From Emcibacter sp. (GTDB taxonomy: Bacteria; Pseudomonadota; Alphaproteobacteria; Sphingomonadales; Emcibacteraceae): DNA of 45,559 nucleotides. Below the pieces are notes generated by a model. That model was not told the DNA's origin. It did not search any database and saw nothing but the letters and a program-made list of their open reading frames with translations. Shown here in pieces: positions 33,959 to 42,888 of the stretch. Location of the stretch: positions 1 to 45,559 of the forward strand of contig JAKIUQ010000017.1 of NCBI GenBank assembly GCA_021647465.1, read 5' to 3'. Each line of letters begins with the position of its first letter. The first letter of the stretch is position 1. A program made the position numbers and the translations under genes.

Positions 33959-35065
33959 ATGAAAACACGGGCGGCAGTGGCCTTTAAGGCAGGCGAACCT
34001 TTAAGCATTGAAACGGTTGACCTCGAAGGGCCGCGCGCAGGGGAGGTTCTGGTGGAACTGAAAGCCACCGGCATCTGCCATACGGATGCCTTTACTTTGT
34101 CTGGTGATGATCCGGAGGGCGCATTTCCGGCCATTTTGGGCCATGAAGGGGCCGGCGTCGTGGTCGAGGTTGGCGCAGGCGTTAAATCCTTGAAAGTTGG
34201 TGATCATGTGATCCCGCTTTATACGCCGGAATGCCGCGAATGTGATTATTGCCTCAATCCCAAAACAAATTTATGCCAATGCATTCGGGAAACCCAAGGG
34301 GCGGGCCTGATGCCCGATGGCACCAGCCGATTTTCCCTGAATGGCACGCCGATCCTGCATTATATGGGCTGCTCGACTTTTTCCAGTCATACGGTGTTGC
34401 CAGAAATTGCGCTGGCCAAAATCCGAAAGGACGCCCCCTTTGACAAGGTTTGTTATATCGGCTGCGGGGTGACCACCGGGGTCGGGGCGGTCGCTTTTGA
34501 TGCCAAAGTGGAACCGGGCAGCAATGTGGTGGTTTTCGGCCTGGGCGGTATTGGCCTGAATGTCATTCAGGGCGCGCGCATGGTCGGGGCCAATAAAATA
34601 ATTGGCATTGATATTAATGAAAGCAAGGTTGCCATGGCCAAAAAATTTGGCATGACAGATTTTATAAATCCTCAAAAAACGCCAGAGCTGATTGAAGCCA
34701 TCATGGATCTGACAAATGGCGGAGCAGATTACAGTTTTGAATGTATCGGCAATGTGAATACCATGCGACAGGCGCTTGAATGCTGCCATAAAGGCTGGGG
34801 TGAGAGCATCATTATCGGGGTTGCGGGCGCGGGACAGGAAATATCCACGCGGCCGTTTCAACTGGTCACGGGGCGGGTCTGGCGGGGGTCTGCCTTTGGC
34901 GGGGCGCGGGGCCGCACCGATGTGCCGAAAATCGTTGACTGGTATATGGACGGCAAGATCAACATTGATGATCTGATCACCCATACCATGCCCCTTGATG
35001 ACATTAACAAGGCCTTTGATCTGATGCATAGCGGGGATAGCATCCGCAGCGTGGTGCTTTATTAA
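33959..35065 (+). CDS. frmA: S-(hydroxymethyl)glutathione dehydrogenase (class III alcohol dehydrogenase)
   Basis: A 368-residue zinc dehydrogenase that oxidises the glutathione adduct of formaldehyde with NAD, and can reduce S-nitrosoglutathione. Catalytic zinc ligands are C40, H62, E63 and C169; the structural zinc is held by C92, C95, C98 and C106 (ECRECDYCLNPKTNLC). The nucleotide fold motif is VFGLGGIGLNVIQG. Its usual partners, the FrmR repressor and S-formylglutathione hydrolase, are absent; a PhyH-type dioxygenase follows after 38 bases. Confidence 0.95.
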   Translation: MKTRAAVAFKAGEPLSIETVDLEGPRAGEVLVELKATGICHTDAFTLSGDDPEGAFPAILGHEGAGVVVEVGAGVKSLKVGDHVIPLYTPECRECDYCLNPKTNLCQCIRETQGAGLMPDGTSRFSLNGTPILHYMGCSTFSSHTVLPEIALAKIRKDAPFDKVCYIGCGVTTGVGAVAFDAKVEPGSNVVVFGLGGIGLNVIQGARMVGANKIIGIDINESKVAMAKKFGMTDFINPQKTPELIEAIMDLTNGGADYSFECIGNVNTMRQALECCHKGWGESIIIGVAGAGQEISTRPFQLVTGRVWRGSAFGGARGRTDVPKIVDWYMDGKINIDDLITHTMPLDDINKAFDLMHSGDSIRSVVLY

Positions 35066-35103
35066 TGTTAAATTTTATTCTTTGAGGATAAGGAGCCCTT
35101 CAT

Positions 35104-35964
35104 ATGTACCAGTCATTACCAGATCGTTTATGCCGGAATATCACAGCAGAAGAAATAACCGCCTATGAAGAAAACGGGGCGCATGTTCTGCGCGGGGTGC
35201 TGCCGATAGAATGGGTTGAGGTGATGCAGGAGGCCGTAGAGCGCATATTGAATAATCCGGGCGATGCTTCGCTGGAATATACCCCCAAAGGAAACACAGG
35301 CCGCTATTACGGGGATTTCTTTATTTGGCGCAGGGATCCCGCCTTTAAGGCCTTTATGAGGGACTCGCCCATGCCCGAAATCGCGGCGCAGGTCATGGAC
35401 TCCCAATGTTTAAACTTTTTTTATGATCAGCTTTTGGTGAAAGAACCCAATACAGTAGAGCCAACCCCCTGGCATCAGGATTTATCTTATTGGCCCGTGC
35501 GGGGCAGTCAGGTCATATCTGTCTGGGTGCCTTTTGATCCGGCCAATGAGGAAAGCGGGGTGGTGGTCTATGTGAAGGGGTCTCATAAATGGGGCAAGCT
35601 CTATGCGCCTCATACCTTCGGCGGCAAAACGGGGTTTGCGGATATATATGCCAAAGCCGGGTTAGAAGAACTGCCCGATATAGAAGCCGAAAGAGACAAG
35701 CATGAAATCCTCAGCTGGGAAATGGTGCCGGGGGATGTTTTAATTCATCACCCCTTAACGCTGCATTATGCCTCGGGCAATAAATCACCAACAGGACGCC
35801 GGCGGGGACTGGCCCTGCGTTATTTGGGGGATGATGCAACATTTGACAGTCGGCCCGGGACTTTTCTGGAAAATAAGAAAGTGATGGATACGATTCCTGA
35901 CATCACCTTTGACGACGGCGACAGATTTTCCGGTGATTTATTCCCCCGCGTCTGGCCACGATAA
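35104..35964 (+). CDS. Phytanoyl-CoA dioxygenase (PhyH) family protein
   Basis: A 286-residue Fe(II)/2-oxoglutarate oxygenase. The iron ligands are H124 and D126 in PWHQDLSYW and probably H221 in LTLHYASGNKS, with the 2-oxoglutarate arginine close behind (R232-R234). PhyH relatives hydroxylate many small substrates, so the substrate is unknown. AAGGAG precedes the start. It stands directly after the formaldehyde dehydrogenase gene; an oxidative demethylation that releases formaldehyde would explain the pair, but that is inference. Confidence 0.85.
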   Translation: MYQSLPDRLCRNITAEEITAYEENGAHVLRGVLPIEWVEVMQEAVERILNNPGDASLEYTPKGNTGRYYGDFFIWRRDPAFKAFMRDSPMPEIAAQVMDSQCLNFFYDQLLVKEPNTVEPTPWHQDLSYWPVRGSQVISVWVPFDPANEESGVVVYVKGSHKWGKLYAPHTFGGKTGFADIYAKAGLEELPDIEAERDKHEILSWEMVPGDVLIHHPLTLHYASGNKSPTGRRRGLALRYLGDDATFDSRPGTFLENKKVMDTIPDITFDDGDRFSGDLFPRVWPR

Positions 35965-36057
35965 AAAATACGATTAATTCGGATTTTCTCCAGAATGCTT
36001 GAACAGATGGAATTGGTCATATACAAAGGAATATAAATATTTCTTAGAGATCATAAT

Positions 36058-36768
36058 ATGATGAAATCACATATGCCAATCACCATTCTTTTCGGGATGG
36101 CGGTTTTTTTATTGATCATTTTGGGTCATATGCCGGACGTTCTGGCGCACGGCGTGACCGAAGGCGATAAAGGCTATATTCAGGAAAGTTCCGGCGTGTT
36201 GATCATGCCGTTTATTTATCTTGGCGCGAAGCATATGATGACGGGCTATGATCATTTATTGTTCCTTTTCGGGGTTATTTTCTTTCTCTACCGCCTTAAG
36301 GATATTGGCCTTTATGTGACGTTATTTGCGGTGGGGCATATCATAACCCTGCTGTCCGGCACGTTGATGGGGATCAGCATCAACGCTTATTTAATTGATG
36401 CCATTATCGGCTTTTCCATTGTTTATAAGGCGCTTGATAATCTGGGGGCCTTTCAACGCTGGTTTGGCTATCAGCCAGACACCAAAATGGCCACATTGAT
36501 TTTTGGATTATTCCACGGACTGGGCCTTGCGACGAAAATTCTGGAATATAATGTTGCGGCAGACGGATTGGTGCCTAACCTTATTGCCTTTAATGTGGGG
36601 GTGGAGATTGGGCAGATTCTGGCGCTGGCCGTGATCCTTATTGTCATGGGTTTCTGGCGGCGGTCAAAGGGATTTTGGGATCATGCCTATACGGCGAATG
36701 TGATTTTGATGACCAGTGGCTTTCTGCTGGTGGGCTATCAAATGACAGGCTATTTTGCTTCATCATAA
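36058..36768 (+). CDS. HupE/UreJ-like membrane protein
   Basis: A 236-residue protein with about six TM segments. The His-bearing motifs GYDHLLFLFG, VGHIITL and FGLFHGLGLA and the FNVGVEIGQ segment are those of the HupE/UreJ group, some members of which move nickel. There is no hydrogenase or urease gene nearby, so the cargo is open. Residues 1-31 look like a signal/anchor ending LAHG. It is 18 bases before the next gene and probably works with it. Confidence 0.82.
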   Translation: MMKSHMPITILFGMAVFLLIILGHMPDVLAHGVTEGDKGYIQESSGVLIMPFIYLGAKHMMTGYDHLLFLFGVIFFLYRLKDIGLYVTLFAVGHIITLLSGTLMGISINAYLIDAIIGFSIVYKALDNLGAFQRWFGYQPDTKMATLIFGLFHGLGLATKILEYNVAADGLVPNLIAFNVGVEIGQILALAVILIVMGFWRRSKGFWDHAYTANVILMTSGFLLVGYQMTGYFASS

Positions 36769-36786
36769 TTTTCAGGAATAACCCTA

Positions 36787-37377
36787 ATGCATAACGTAAA
36801 TATCCCTCCCGCATCAGAGCTGCCGTCAGCAGGAAGGCTAATCAAGTCAACAATTGTGGCCGCAATAGCCGCTGGTGTTATATTGGTCTGCGTTGTTATG
36901 CCCGCCGAATATGGCATTGATCCGACGGGGGCGGGAAAGCTTCTGGGGTTGAAAAAAATGGGTGAAATAAAAACGGCTCTTGCCAGAGAGGCAGAACTGG
37001 CAAAAGATACGGCACTGGGTGATGCCCCCGCCGTCATTGTAGAAAATGCGCCAGCGGGTGCTATTCTTACTCATGAAATGACAGTGACTTTAGCCGTGAA
37101 TGAAAGCACCGAGATTAAACTTAAGATGAATAAAGGCAATCAAGTCCAATATGCCTGGGCCACTGATAAGGGGGCCGTTTTTTTTGATAAACATGCGGAT
37201 TCTATGGATATTGACTATCATATTTACAACAAAGGCACAGATCAAAAAGGTGGCGGCATTCTCACGGCCGCCTTTGACGGCAGCCACGGCTGGTACTGGA
37301 AAAACCGCACGGCAGAGCCCATGACCATCATCCTGAAAACCACCGGAGAATATCTCACTATTCAGGAGATGAATTAA
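36787..37377 (+). CDS. Transmembrane anchor protein of unknown function, partner of the HupE-like gene
   Basis: A 196-residue protein with one TM helix at about 18-40 (LIKSTIVAAIAAGVILVCVV) and a large outer domain containing DIDYHIYNKG and HGWYWKNRTAEPMTI. Proteins of this kind are repeatedly found next to HupE-like genes and are listed only as transmembrane anchors. The outer domain seems all-beta. No catalytic motif is seen. It stops seven bases before queE, which converges on it. Confidence 0.7.
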   Translation: MHNVNIPPASELPSAGRLIKSTIVAAIAAGVILVCVVMPAEYGIDPTGAGKLLGLKKMGEIKTALAREAELAKDTALGDAPAVIVENAPAGAILTHEMTVTLAVNESTEIKLKMNKGNQVQYAWATDKGAVFFDKHADSMDIDYHIYNKGTDQKGGGILTAAFDGSHGWYWKNRTAEPMTIILKTTGEYLTIQEMN

Positions 37378-37384
37378 TCATAAC

Positions 37385-38023
37385 CTAAGCGATGCCCAGA
37401 ATTTTATGGGTTTGCAGGCTAAGGCGCCATTTGGGGTGATCGCGGCAATATTGAACAGCGGCCTTGGTGTGGTCTTTGCCTTTTTCATCAAGAGGCTGAA
37501 GATAGAAATTCTTGAAATTCAGATGGGCCACCTCCTCGGGCTTTATGTTTTCCTGCGGATAGACCAGCTTTAACTCATCGCCCGTGACCTGCACCAGCTT
37601 ATCCAGATTTTTTGGGCTGACGCAGACCCAGTCAAGTTCGGGCGGGCAGGGCAGGCTGCCGTTGCTTTCGACCGCGACCTCAAACCCTGCGGCTTGGAAG
37701 GCCTTTATCAGGGGAGTGCCGAGCTGCATTAACGGCTCACCGCCAGTACAAACGATAAAGGGCTGGTCTGATCCATTGGTGTTATCATCCCAGATTTTGC
37801 GGGCCGTTTGGGCCAAGTCTTCGGTTTTTTTGAATTTCCCGCCGCCTGTCCCGTCCGTGCCGATAAAGTCGGTATCACAGAAGCTGCAATCGGCAGTCGC
37901 GCGGTCTTTTTCAAGTCCTGACCAGAAATTGCAGCCGACAAAGCGGCAAAATACTGCCGCGCGGCCCGTATGGCGGCCTTCGCCTTGTAATGTATAGAAT
38001 ATTTCTTTGACACTATAGGTCAT
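37385..38023 (-). CDS. queE: 7-carboxy-7-deazaguanine synthase (radical SAM)
   Basis: A 212-residue radical SAM enzyme converting carboxytetrahydropterin to 7-carboxy-7-deazaguanine in queuosine synthesis. The cluster motif is the expanded CX14CX2C form (C31 to CSFC) known for QueE, following VFCRFVGCNFW. The GGEPLM segment and NDTFI-like FYTLQGEGRHTGR start are family marks. It overlaps queC by four bases and is probably translated with it. Confidence 0.93.
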   Translation of the reverse strand: MTYSVKEIFYTLQGEGRHTGRAAVFCRFVGCNFWSGLEKDRATADCSFCDTDFIGTDGTGGGKFKKTEDLAQTARKIWDDNTNGSDQPFIVCTGGEPLMQLGTPLIKAFQAAGFEVAVESNGSLPCPPELDWVCVSPKNLDKLVQVTGDELKLVYPQENIKPEEVAHLNFKNFYLQPLDEKGKDHTKAAVQYCRDHPKWRLSLQTHKILGIA

Positions 38024-38712
38024 TGATAGGCAACAGGATCACTATGCCCCGCCTCGCGGAAACCCTTAAGCCGTAAATGACAGGCATCGCACTGGCCGCA
38101 GGATAGGCCATTTTCATCCGGGTCATAGCAGCTGGTGGTCAGGCTGTAGTCAACGCCAAGCTCCAAACCTTTACGCACGATATCCGCCTTGGTCATGTCG
38201 ATCAGCGGCGTATGAATTTTAAGGTCGCCGCCCCCCTCGACCCCGCTTTTGGTGGCAAGGTTGGCCATGACTTCATAGGCCTTGATATAGTCCGGGCGGC
38301 AATCGGGATAACCGCTAAAATCCAGGGCATTTACCCCGATGAAAATATCTCTTGCCCCTTGGGTTTCAGCAAAGGCCAGGGCAAAAGACAGAAATATGGT
38401 ATTGCGGGCGGGAACATAGGTCACAGGGATGTCACTGGTTATTTCAGTCCCACTGCGGCTTTTGGGTACATCAATATCAGCGGTTAGCGCCGATCCGCCA
38501 AATATACGCAGGTCAATCTTGGCCGTGACATGATGTGTCAGGCCCATAACCTTGGCCACCCGCGCGGCGGCTTTAAGTTCGATCGTGTGGCGCTGGCCGT
38601 AATCAAAGCTCAAACCCACGACGTCGAAGCCTTGTGTTTTGGCAATGGCCGCGCAGGTTGTGGAATCAAGGCCGCCGCTCAGCAGCAGGACAGCTTTTTT
38701 ATTCTGGGTCAT
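38020..38712 (-). CDS. queC: 7-cyano-7-deazaguanine synthase
   Basis: A 230-residue ATP-dependent amidase/nitrile synthase making preQ0, the step after QueE. The PP-loop SGGLDSTTC is near the N-terminus and the zinc site is CYDPDENGLSCGQCDACHLR at the end. I chose 38712 because length then equals E. coli QueC (231); an in-frame start at 38751 adds a non-conserved piece. It and queE form an operon; the queD and queF genes are not in the window. Confidence 0.94.
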   Translation of the reverse strand: MTQNKKAVLLLSGGLDSTTCAAIAKTQGFDVVGLSFDYGQRHTIELKAAARVAKVMGLTHHVTAKIDLRIFGGSALTADIDVPKSRSGTEITSDIPVTYVPARNTIFLSFALAFAETQGARDIFIGVNALDFSGYPDCRPDYIKAYEVMANLATKSGVEGGGDLKIHTPLIDMTKADIVRKGLELGVDYSLTTSCYDPDENGLSCGQCDACHLRLKGFREAGHSDPVAYQ

Positions 38713-38816
38713 ATTCGTCTTATCTTCTTTAAGCATGTATTTATGCTTCACATAACGTAAAAATAGGTCTAGTACCAGTTTCTATTATAAAACAGCGTTA
38801 TTTTAGGGAGAATCCC

Positions 38817-39386
38817 ATGCCTTTGTCAAAAGCCGCCGCCCGAAAGCCCCTTCATACCCGTTCCATCACCTGCGATGGTTATGAGCGCGAAGATGGTCTG
38901 TGGGATATAGAGGCCCGCATGGAAGACATCAAACATTACGCCTTTGACAATAAATTCAGGGGCAAGGTGGAACCGGGCGTGCCGCTTCACGAGATGTATT
39001 TGCGCCTGACCCTGAATGATGACCTTATGGTAAAAGATGTGGAAGCCCAAATGGATCATGTCCCCTTTATGGGCTGCACTGATATTGCGGTGGATTACCG
39101 AAAGCTTATCGGGGTTAAAATCGGTGTTGGTTGGCGCCGCGCCATCAAGTCGCGTCTTGGCGGCACGTTGGGCTGCACGCATTTAACGGAATTGCTTCCT
39201 GTTATGGCAACCGTTGCCATTCAAACCATTATGCCCGTTATAATGGCGCGCCGCAGGGAAGAAGAAAAGGATAGCAGGAAAGATACCAGGAGAGCTAGGC
39301 CGCCAATGCTGGATAGTTGCCATAGCTGGGCCTCGGACGGCCCCAATGTGAAGGAATTTGCCCCGGATTTCTATACGGGAGATTAG
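38817..39386 (+). CDS. DUF2889 protein
   Basis: A 189-residue protein of the DUF2889 family. The ARKPLHTRSITCDGYEREDGLWDIEARM start and the LGGTLGCTHLTELLPVMATVAIQ segment are typical. Family members occur near pathways for aromatic and steroid breakdown and elsewhere; none has a settled activity. It is divergent from queC and its end overlaps the DUF4169 gene tail to tail by four bases. Confidence 0.88.
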   Translation: MPLSKAAARKPLHTRSITCDGYEREDGLWDIEARMEDIKHYAFDNKFRGKVEPGVPLHEMYLRLTLNDDLMVKDVEAQMDHVPFMGCTDIAVDYRKLIGVKIGVGWRRAIKSRLGGTLGCTHLTELLPVMATVAIQTIMPVIMARRREEEKDSRKDTRRARPPMLDSCHSWASDGPNVKEFAPDFYTGD

Positions 39387-39589
39387 CTTCTTTCTTTATC
39401 ACCATTATCATCCTTATCGGAAATTTTATGGGCGTCCAGATGATCTTTCAGAGCCTTTATTTCTTTTTTAATGATGCGTTTAGCGGGTTTTTTCTGACCA
39501 AATGTGGCCCGGTTCTCGACGGCCTGTTTTTCCTGTTTTATTTTGGCGATCTTTTTGCCGGCTTTATTAAAATTAATGATGTTGGCCAT
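39383..39589 (-). CDS. DUF4169 small protein
   Basis: A 68-residue, highly charged protein beginning MANIINFNKAGKKIAKIKQE with ENRATFGQKK, the pattern of alphaproteobacterial DUF4169. It is probably helical and has no known function. I chose 39589 because AGGATATCAGG precedes it and the family starts with this motif; the in-frame start at 39622 has no support. Confidence 0.8.
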   Translation of the reverse strand: MANIINFNKAGKKIAKIKQEKQAVENRATFGQKKPAKRIIKKEIKALKDHLDAHKISDKDDNGDKERS

Positions 39590-39710
39590 CCTGATATCCT
39601 TTATCTTTGGCCAGTATAGCACATATCATCACCGATTAGATGAATTATAATTTTACGCTCCCGAAAAAATCTGATAAGAACAAAAGGGAAACCTTTGGCA
39701 GAAAATATTT

Positions 39711-41831
39711 ATGACCCATATAAAAACAGAAGGCGGTATTGCCTTTAACCTACAATCGGAATTTGAACCCTCCGGCGATCAACCCCAAGCCATTGAAAAG
39801 CTTGTGGCGGGTATTACGCAAGGGCTTGCGGATCAGGTATTGCTGGGCGTCACGGGCTCCGGAAAAACATATACCATGGCAAAGGTCATTGAACATACCC
39901 AAAGGCCGGCTCTGATTATGGCCCATAATAAAACGCTGGCGGCGCAGCTCTATAGTGAGATGAAATCATTCTTTCCAGATAATGCGGTGGAATATTTTGT
40001 GTCTTATTATGATTATTATCAGCCAGAGGCTTATGTGCCGCGCTCTGACACCTATATTGAAAAAGACGCCAGCATCAACGAACAGATTGACCGGATGCGC
40101 CATGCCGCGACAAGGGCGGTCTTTGAGAGGGATGATGTGATCATCATTGCCAGCGTTTCTTGCATCTATGGTATGGGGTCGCCGGAAACCTATCTTGAAA
40201 TGACCATTCCCTTTGAGGTGGGCATGATGATAGATCAACGGGATTTGCTGCGCCGCATGGTTGAATTACATTATAAGCGCAACGATAATTTCTTTCAGCG
40301 CGGAACATTCCGGGTGCGCGGTGATGTGATAGAGGTTTTCCCGGCCAGTTATGAGGATCAGGCCGTCCGGCTGAATTTCTTTGGGGATGAGCTGGAAGCG
40401 ATCATTATGTTTGACCCGCTCACCGGCGAGAAAATGCATAATGTGACCCAGACAAAGCTTTATGCCAACAGCCATTATGTCACCCCGGGCCCCACATTAC
40501 AGCAGGCGCAGAAAACCATCAGGGCGGAACTGAACTGGCGGCTTGCCGAAATGAATGAACAGGGCAAGATACTGGAGGCCGCAAGGCTCGAGCAACGCAC
40601 CAAACTTGATCTGGAAATGATGGCGGCCACGGGCGGCTGTTCGGGGATCGAGAATTACTCGCGTCATTTGACAGGACGGAAGCCGGGCATAAATCCGCCG
40701 ACCTTATTTGAATATCTGCCGGATAATATGCTGTTGTTTGTGGATGAAAGTCATGTGAGCGTGCCGCAGATCGGTGCCATGAGCAAGGGCGATTATGCCC
40801 GCAAAAGCACGCTTTCGGATTTTGGTTTCCGTCTGCCGTCCTGCATTGATAACCGGCCCCTGAAATTTGAAGAATGGGACAGGCTGCGCCCGCAGAGCAT
40901 CTATGTCTCGGCCACCCCCGGCAAATGGGAAATGGCCCAGACGGGCGGGGAAATTGTCGAACAGGTGATCCGGCCAACGGGGCTGATTGACCCGCCCTGC
41001 GAGATTAAACCGGTGGAGACACAGGTCGATGATTTATTTCATGAGGCCCAGAAAACCATTGCGCAGGGCTACCGCGTTCTGGTGACCACTTTGACCAAAC
41101 GCATGTCGGAGGATTTGACCGAATATCTTCATGAAAATGGCTTGAAAGTTCGGTATTTACATTCAGATATTGATACGTTGGAGCGCATTGAGATTATTCG
41201 GGATTTACGCCTTGGTACCTTTGATATTCTGGTGGGCATTAATCTGCTGCGCGAAGGGCTGGACATCCCGGAATGCGGCCTTGTGACCATATTGGATGCG
41301 GATAAAGAGGGGTTTTTGCGCTCTGAGACTTCCTTGATACAGACCATCGGGCGGGCGGCGCGTAATGTGGACGGCAGAGTGATTCTCTATGCCGATAAAA
41401 TCACCCGCAGCATGCAGGCCGCGCTGGACGAGACGGGCAGGCGGCGTGAAAAGCAGGTGGCCTATAATCTGGAACATGGCATTACCCCCGAAAGCATTAA
41501 AAAATCCATCGGCGATATTATTCAGGGCGTGGCCGAGGGTGATCATGTGCTTGTGCCGCTGGATATTGAGGGCAACCATATGGTTGGTCATAATCTGAAG
41601 GCCTATATCGCGGATCTTGAAAAAGACATGCTCGAAGCCGCCGGAAATCTTGAGTTTGAGGAGGCTGCGCGTCTGCGTGATGAGGTTAAGCGGCTGGAGG
41701 ATCACGAACTTGGTATTACAGCCCAGCATCCTGTTGGCAAGCATCTTTCCAAGGTCAGATCAACGGCCGGAAAAGGAGGTACCCGCCAATATCGCCGCAA
41801 GAGCAACAAACCTTCTGCCAAAAATTTTTAA
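39711..41831 (+). CDS. uvrB: UvrABC system protein B
   Basis: A 706-residue DNA damage-recognition helicase of nucleotide excision repair. Walker A GVTGSGKT is at 46-53; the beta-hairpin region has YYDYYQPEAYVPRSDTYIEK; helicase motifs TLTKRMSEDLTEYL, DILVGINLLREGLD and QTIGRAARN follow; the UvrC-binding UVR motif ends the chain (DLEKDMLEAAGNLEFEEAA). Length is normal. Start ATG 39711 has a weak ribosome site. It is followed by its own terminator. Confidence 0.97.
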   Translation: MTHIKTEGGIAFNLQSEFEPSGDQPQAIEKLVAGITQGLADQVLLGVTGSGKTYTMAKVIEHTQRPALIMAHNKTLAAQLYSEMKSFFPDNAVEYFVSYYDYYQPEAYVPRSDTYIEKDASINEQIDRMRHAATRAVFERDDVIIIASVSCIYGMGSPETYLEMTIPFEVGMMIDQRDLLRRMVELHYKRNDNFFQRGTFRVRGDVIEVFPASYEDQAVRLNFFGDELEAIIMFDPLTGEKMHNVTQTKLYANSHYVTPGPTLQQAQKTIRAELNWRLAEMNEQGKILEAARLEQRTKLDLEMMAATGGCSGIENYSRHLTGRKPGINPPTLFEYLPDNMLLFVDESHVSVPQIGAMSKGDYARKSTLSDFGFRLPSCIDNRPLKFEEWDRLRPQSIYVSATPGKWEMAQTGGEIVEQVIRPTGLIDPPCEIKPVETQVDDLFHEAQKTIAQGYRVLVTTLTKRMSEDLTEYLHENGLKVRYLHSDIDTLERIEIIRDLRLGTFDILVGINLLREGLDIPECGLVTILDADKEGFLRSETSLIQTIGRAARNVDGRVILYADKITRSMQAALDETGRRREKQVAYNLEHGITPESIKKSIGDIIQGVAEGDHVLVPLDIEGNHMVGHNLKAYIADLEKDMLEAAGNLEFEEAARLRDEVKRLEDHELGITAQHPVGKHLSKVRSTAGKGGTRQYRRKSNKPSAKNF

Positions 41832-41847
41832 ACTTTCAGATTGATTT

Positions 41848-41885
41848 AAAAACCGCCAAGCCTTATAGCTTCGGCAACGGTTTTT
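41848..41885 (+). terminator. Terminator after uvrB
   Basis: AAAAACCG (41848-41855) pairs with CGGTTTTT (41878-41885), with a smaller GCC/GGC pairing inside, and ends in five T. It starts 17 bases after the uvrB stop and ends 21 bases before tRNA-Pro. Confidence 0.75.
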
Positions 41886-41906
41886 GACTATATTGCCGTA
41901 TCTTGC

Positions 41907-41983
<77 letters not shown>

Positions 41984-42093
41984 ATAGAAAAGTCCTTTAA
42001 TCCAACGGGTTATGGGGCTTTTTTGGTATTTTTGGATATTTGAATTTAGGGCTTACTTCGATCTGAGGTCAATATTGAGGTCAATTCCTCCAT

Positions 42094-42294
42094 TTAATTA
42101 TCATTAGCCGCCTCTTTTGACATTACATCAAAAATCCAACTCTGAACTTCTTTCAGCGACCATACTTTTCTGCACGCTCCCAACGCATAAGGCTTAGGGA
42201 AACTGCTCTTGGCGATCCGCCGTCTAATTTCAGTTGCCGACAAAGTAGTCATTTTAGCTACATCGCCTATTTTTAAAAAACATTCTTCATTCAT
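42094..42294 (-). CDS. AlpA-family phage-type regulator
   Basis: A 66-residue winged-helix/excisionase-like protein with KIGDVAKMTTLSATEIRRRI and the WSLKEVQSW C-terminal motif, as in AlpA of prophage CP4-57 and many island regulators. AlpA-type proteins control or assist excision of the element that carries them. No integrase is left in the window. It stands 110 bases after tRNA-Pro and so looks like the residue of an element that used this tRNA as attachment site. Confidence 0.8.
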   Translation of the reverse strand: MNEECFLKIGDVAKMTTLSATEIRRRIAKSSFPKPYALGACRKVWSLKEVQSWIFDVMSKEAANDN

Positions 42295-42827
42295 AGTTTA
42301 ATCAACTCCTATATAATTGGCTCTGAAATAGTCGTGGCTCATTTGTATAAAGTTAGCCGGGACCGGGTTCTGTCGTTGGAGGCGTCAGGAATTTTGCCAT
42401 AGTATCTTATATGTAAAGACAGAAGTTATTATCAAAAAAATGTTAGAGACAACCATCAGTGAATATCTGATTTGCAATCTTGTCAATATATTTTAACGTT
42501 TTATTACAAGGGTTTAAATAAAACTCAATCGTTGTAAATCTCTCCTAGTCGTAAGGTGTAGAAGAAGATCAAAGTCGATCTAACAGTATTTATCTGCAAT
42601 TAATTCGATTTTTTTTGACCTCATCAATAAGGAAGGCAAAAAAACTCGAAAGTAGCCGGAATGTGGCATAAATTTTGAATTTGTGATCCGAGTCGCTCAC
42701 GGTAATCCTCTCTAATAATATCATTGGAAATGCAGGTAATAAATTTACTCATGGTAACAATTGAGTTTCCATGCATGGGTTTAAACCCTCCGTCTTCAGA
42801 CGGACAGCTTCAGCAAAATCAAACGAA
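42295..42827. other. Gene-free, AT-rich scar between the AlpA gene and the IS3 element
   Basis: I see no credible gene in these 533 bases. Two details stand out. GCCGGAATGTGGC at 42655-42667 repeats 41905-41917, which includes the first bases of tRNA-Pro. TCCGTC-TTCA-GACGGA at 42789-42804 is a perfect hairpin in the context AACCCTCCGTC, which resembles the terminal hairpins of IS200/IS605 elements. Both look like residues of past insertions. Confidence 0.5.
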
Positions 42828-42888
42828 TGAAGTGGTCCTGATTGTCTGCACAGTTTGGCAGCGAAGTTAAGGTGTATCCTGTTGTCAT

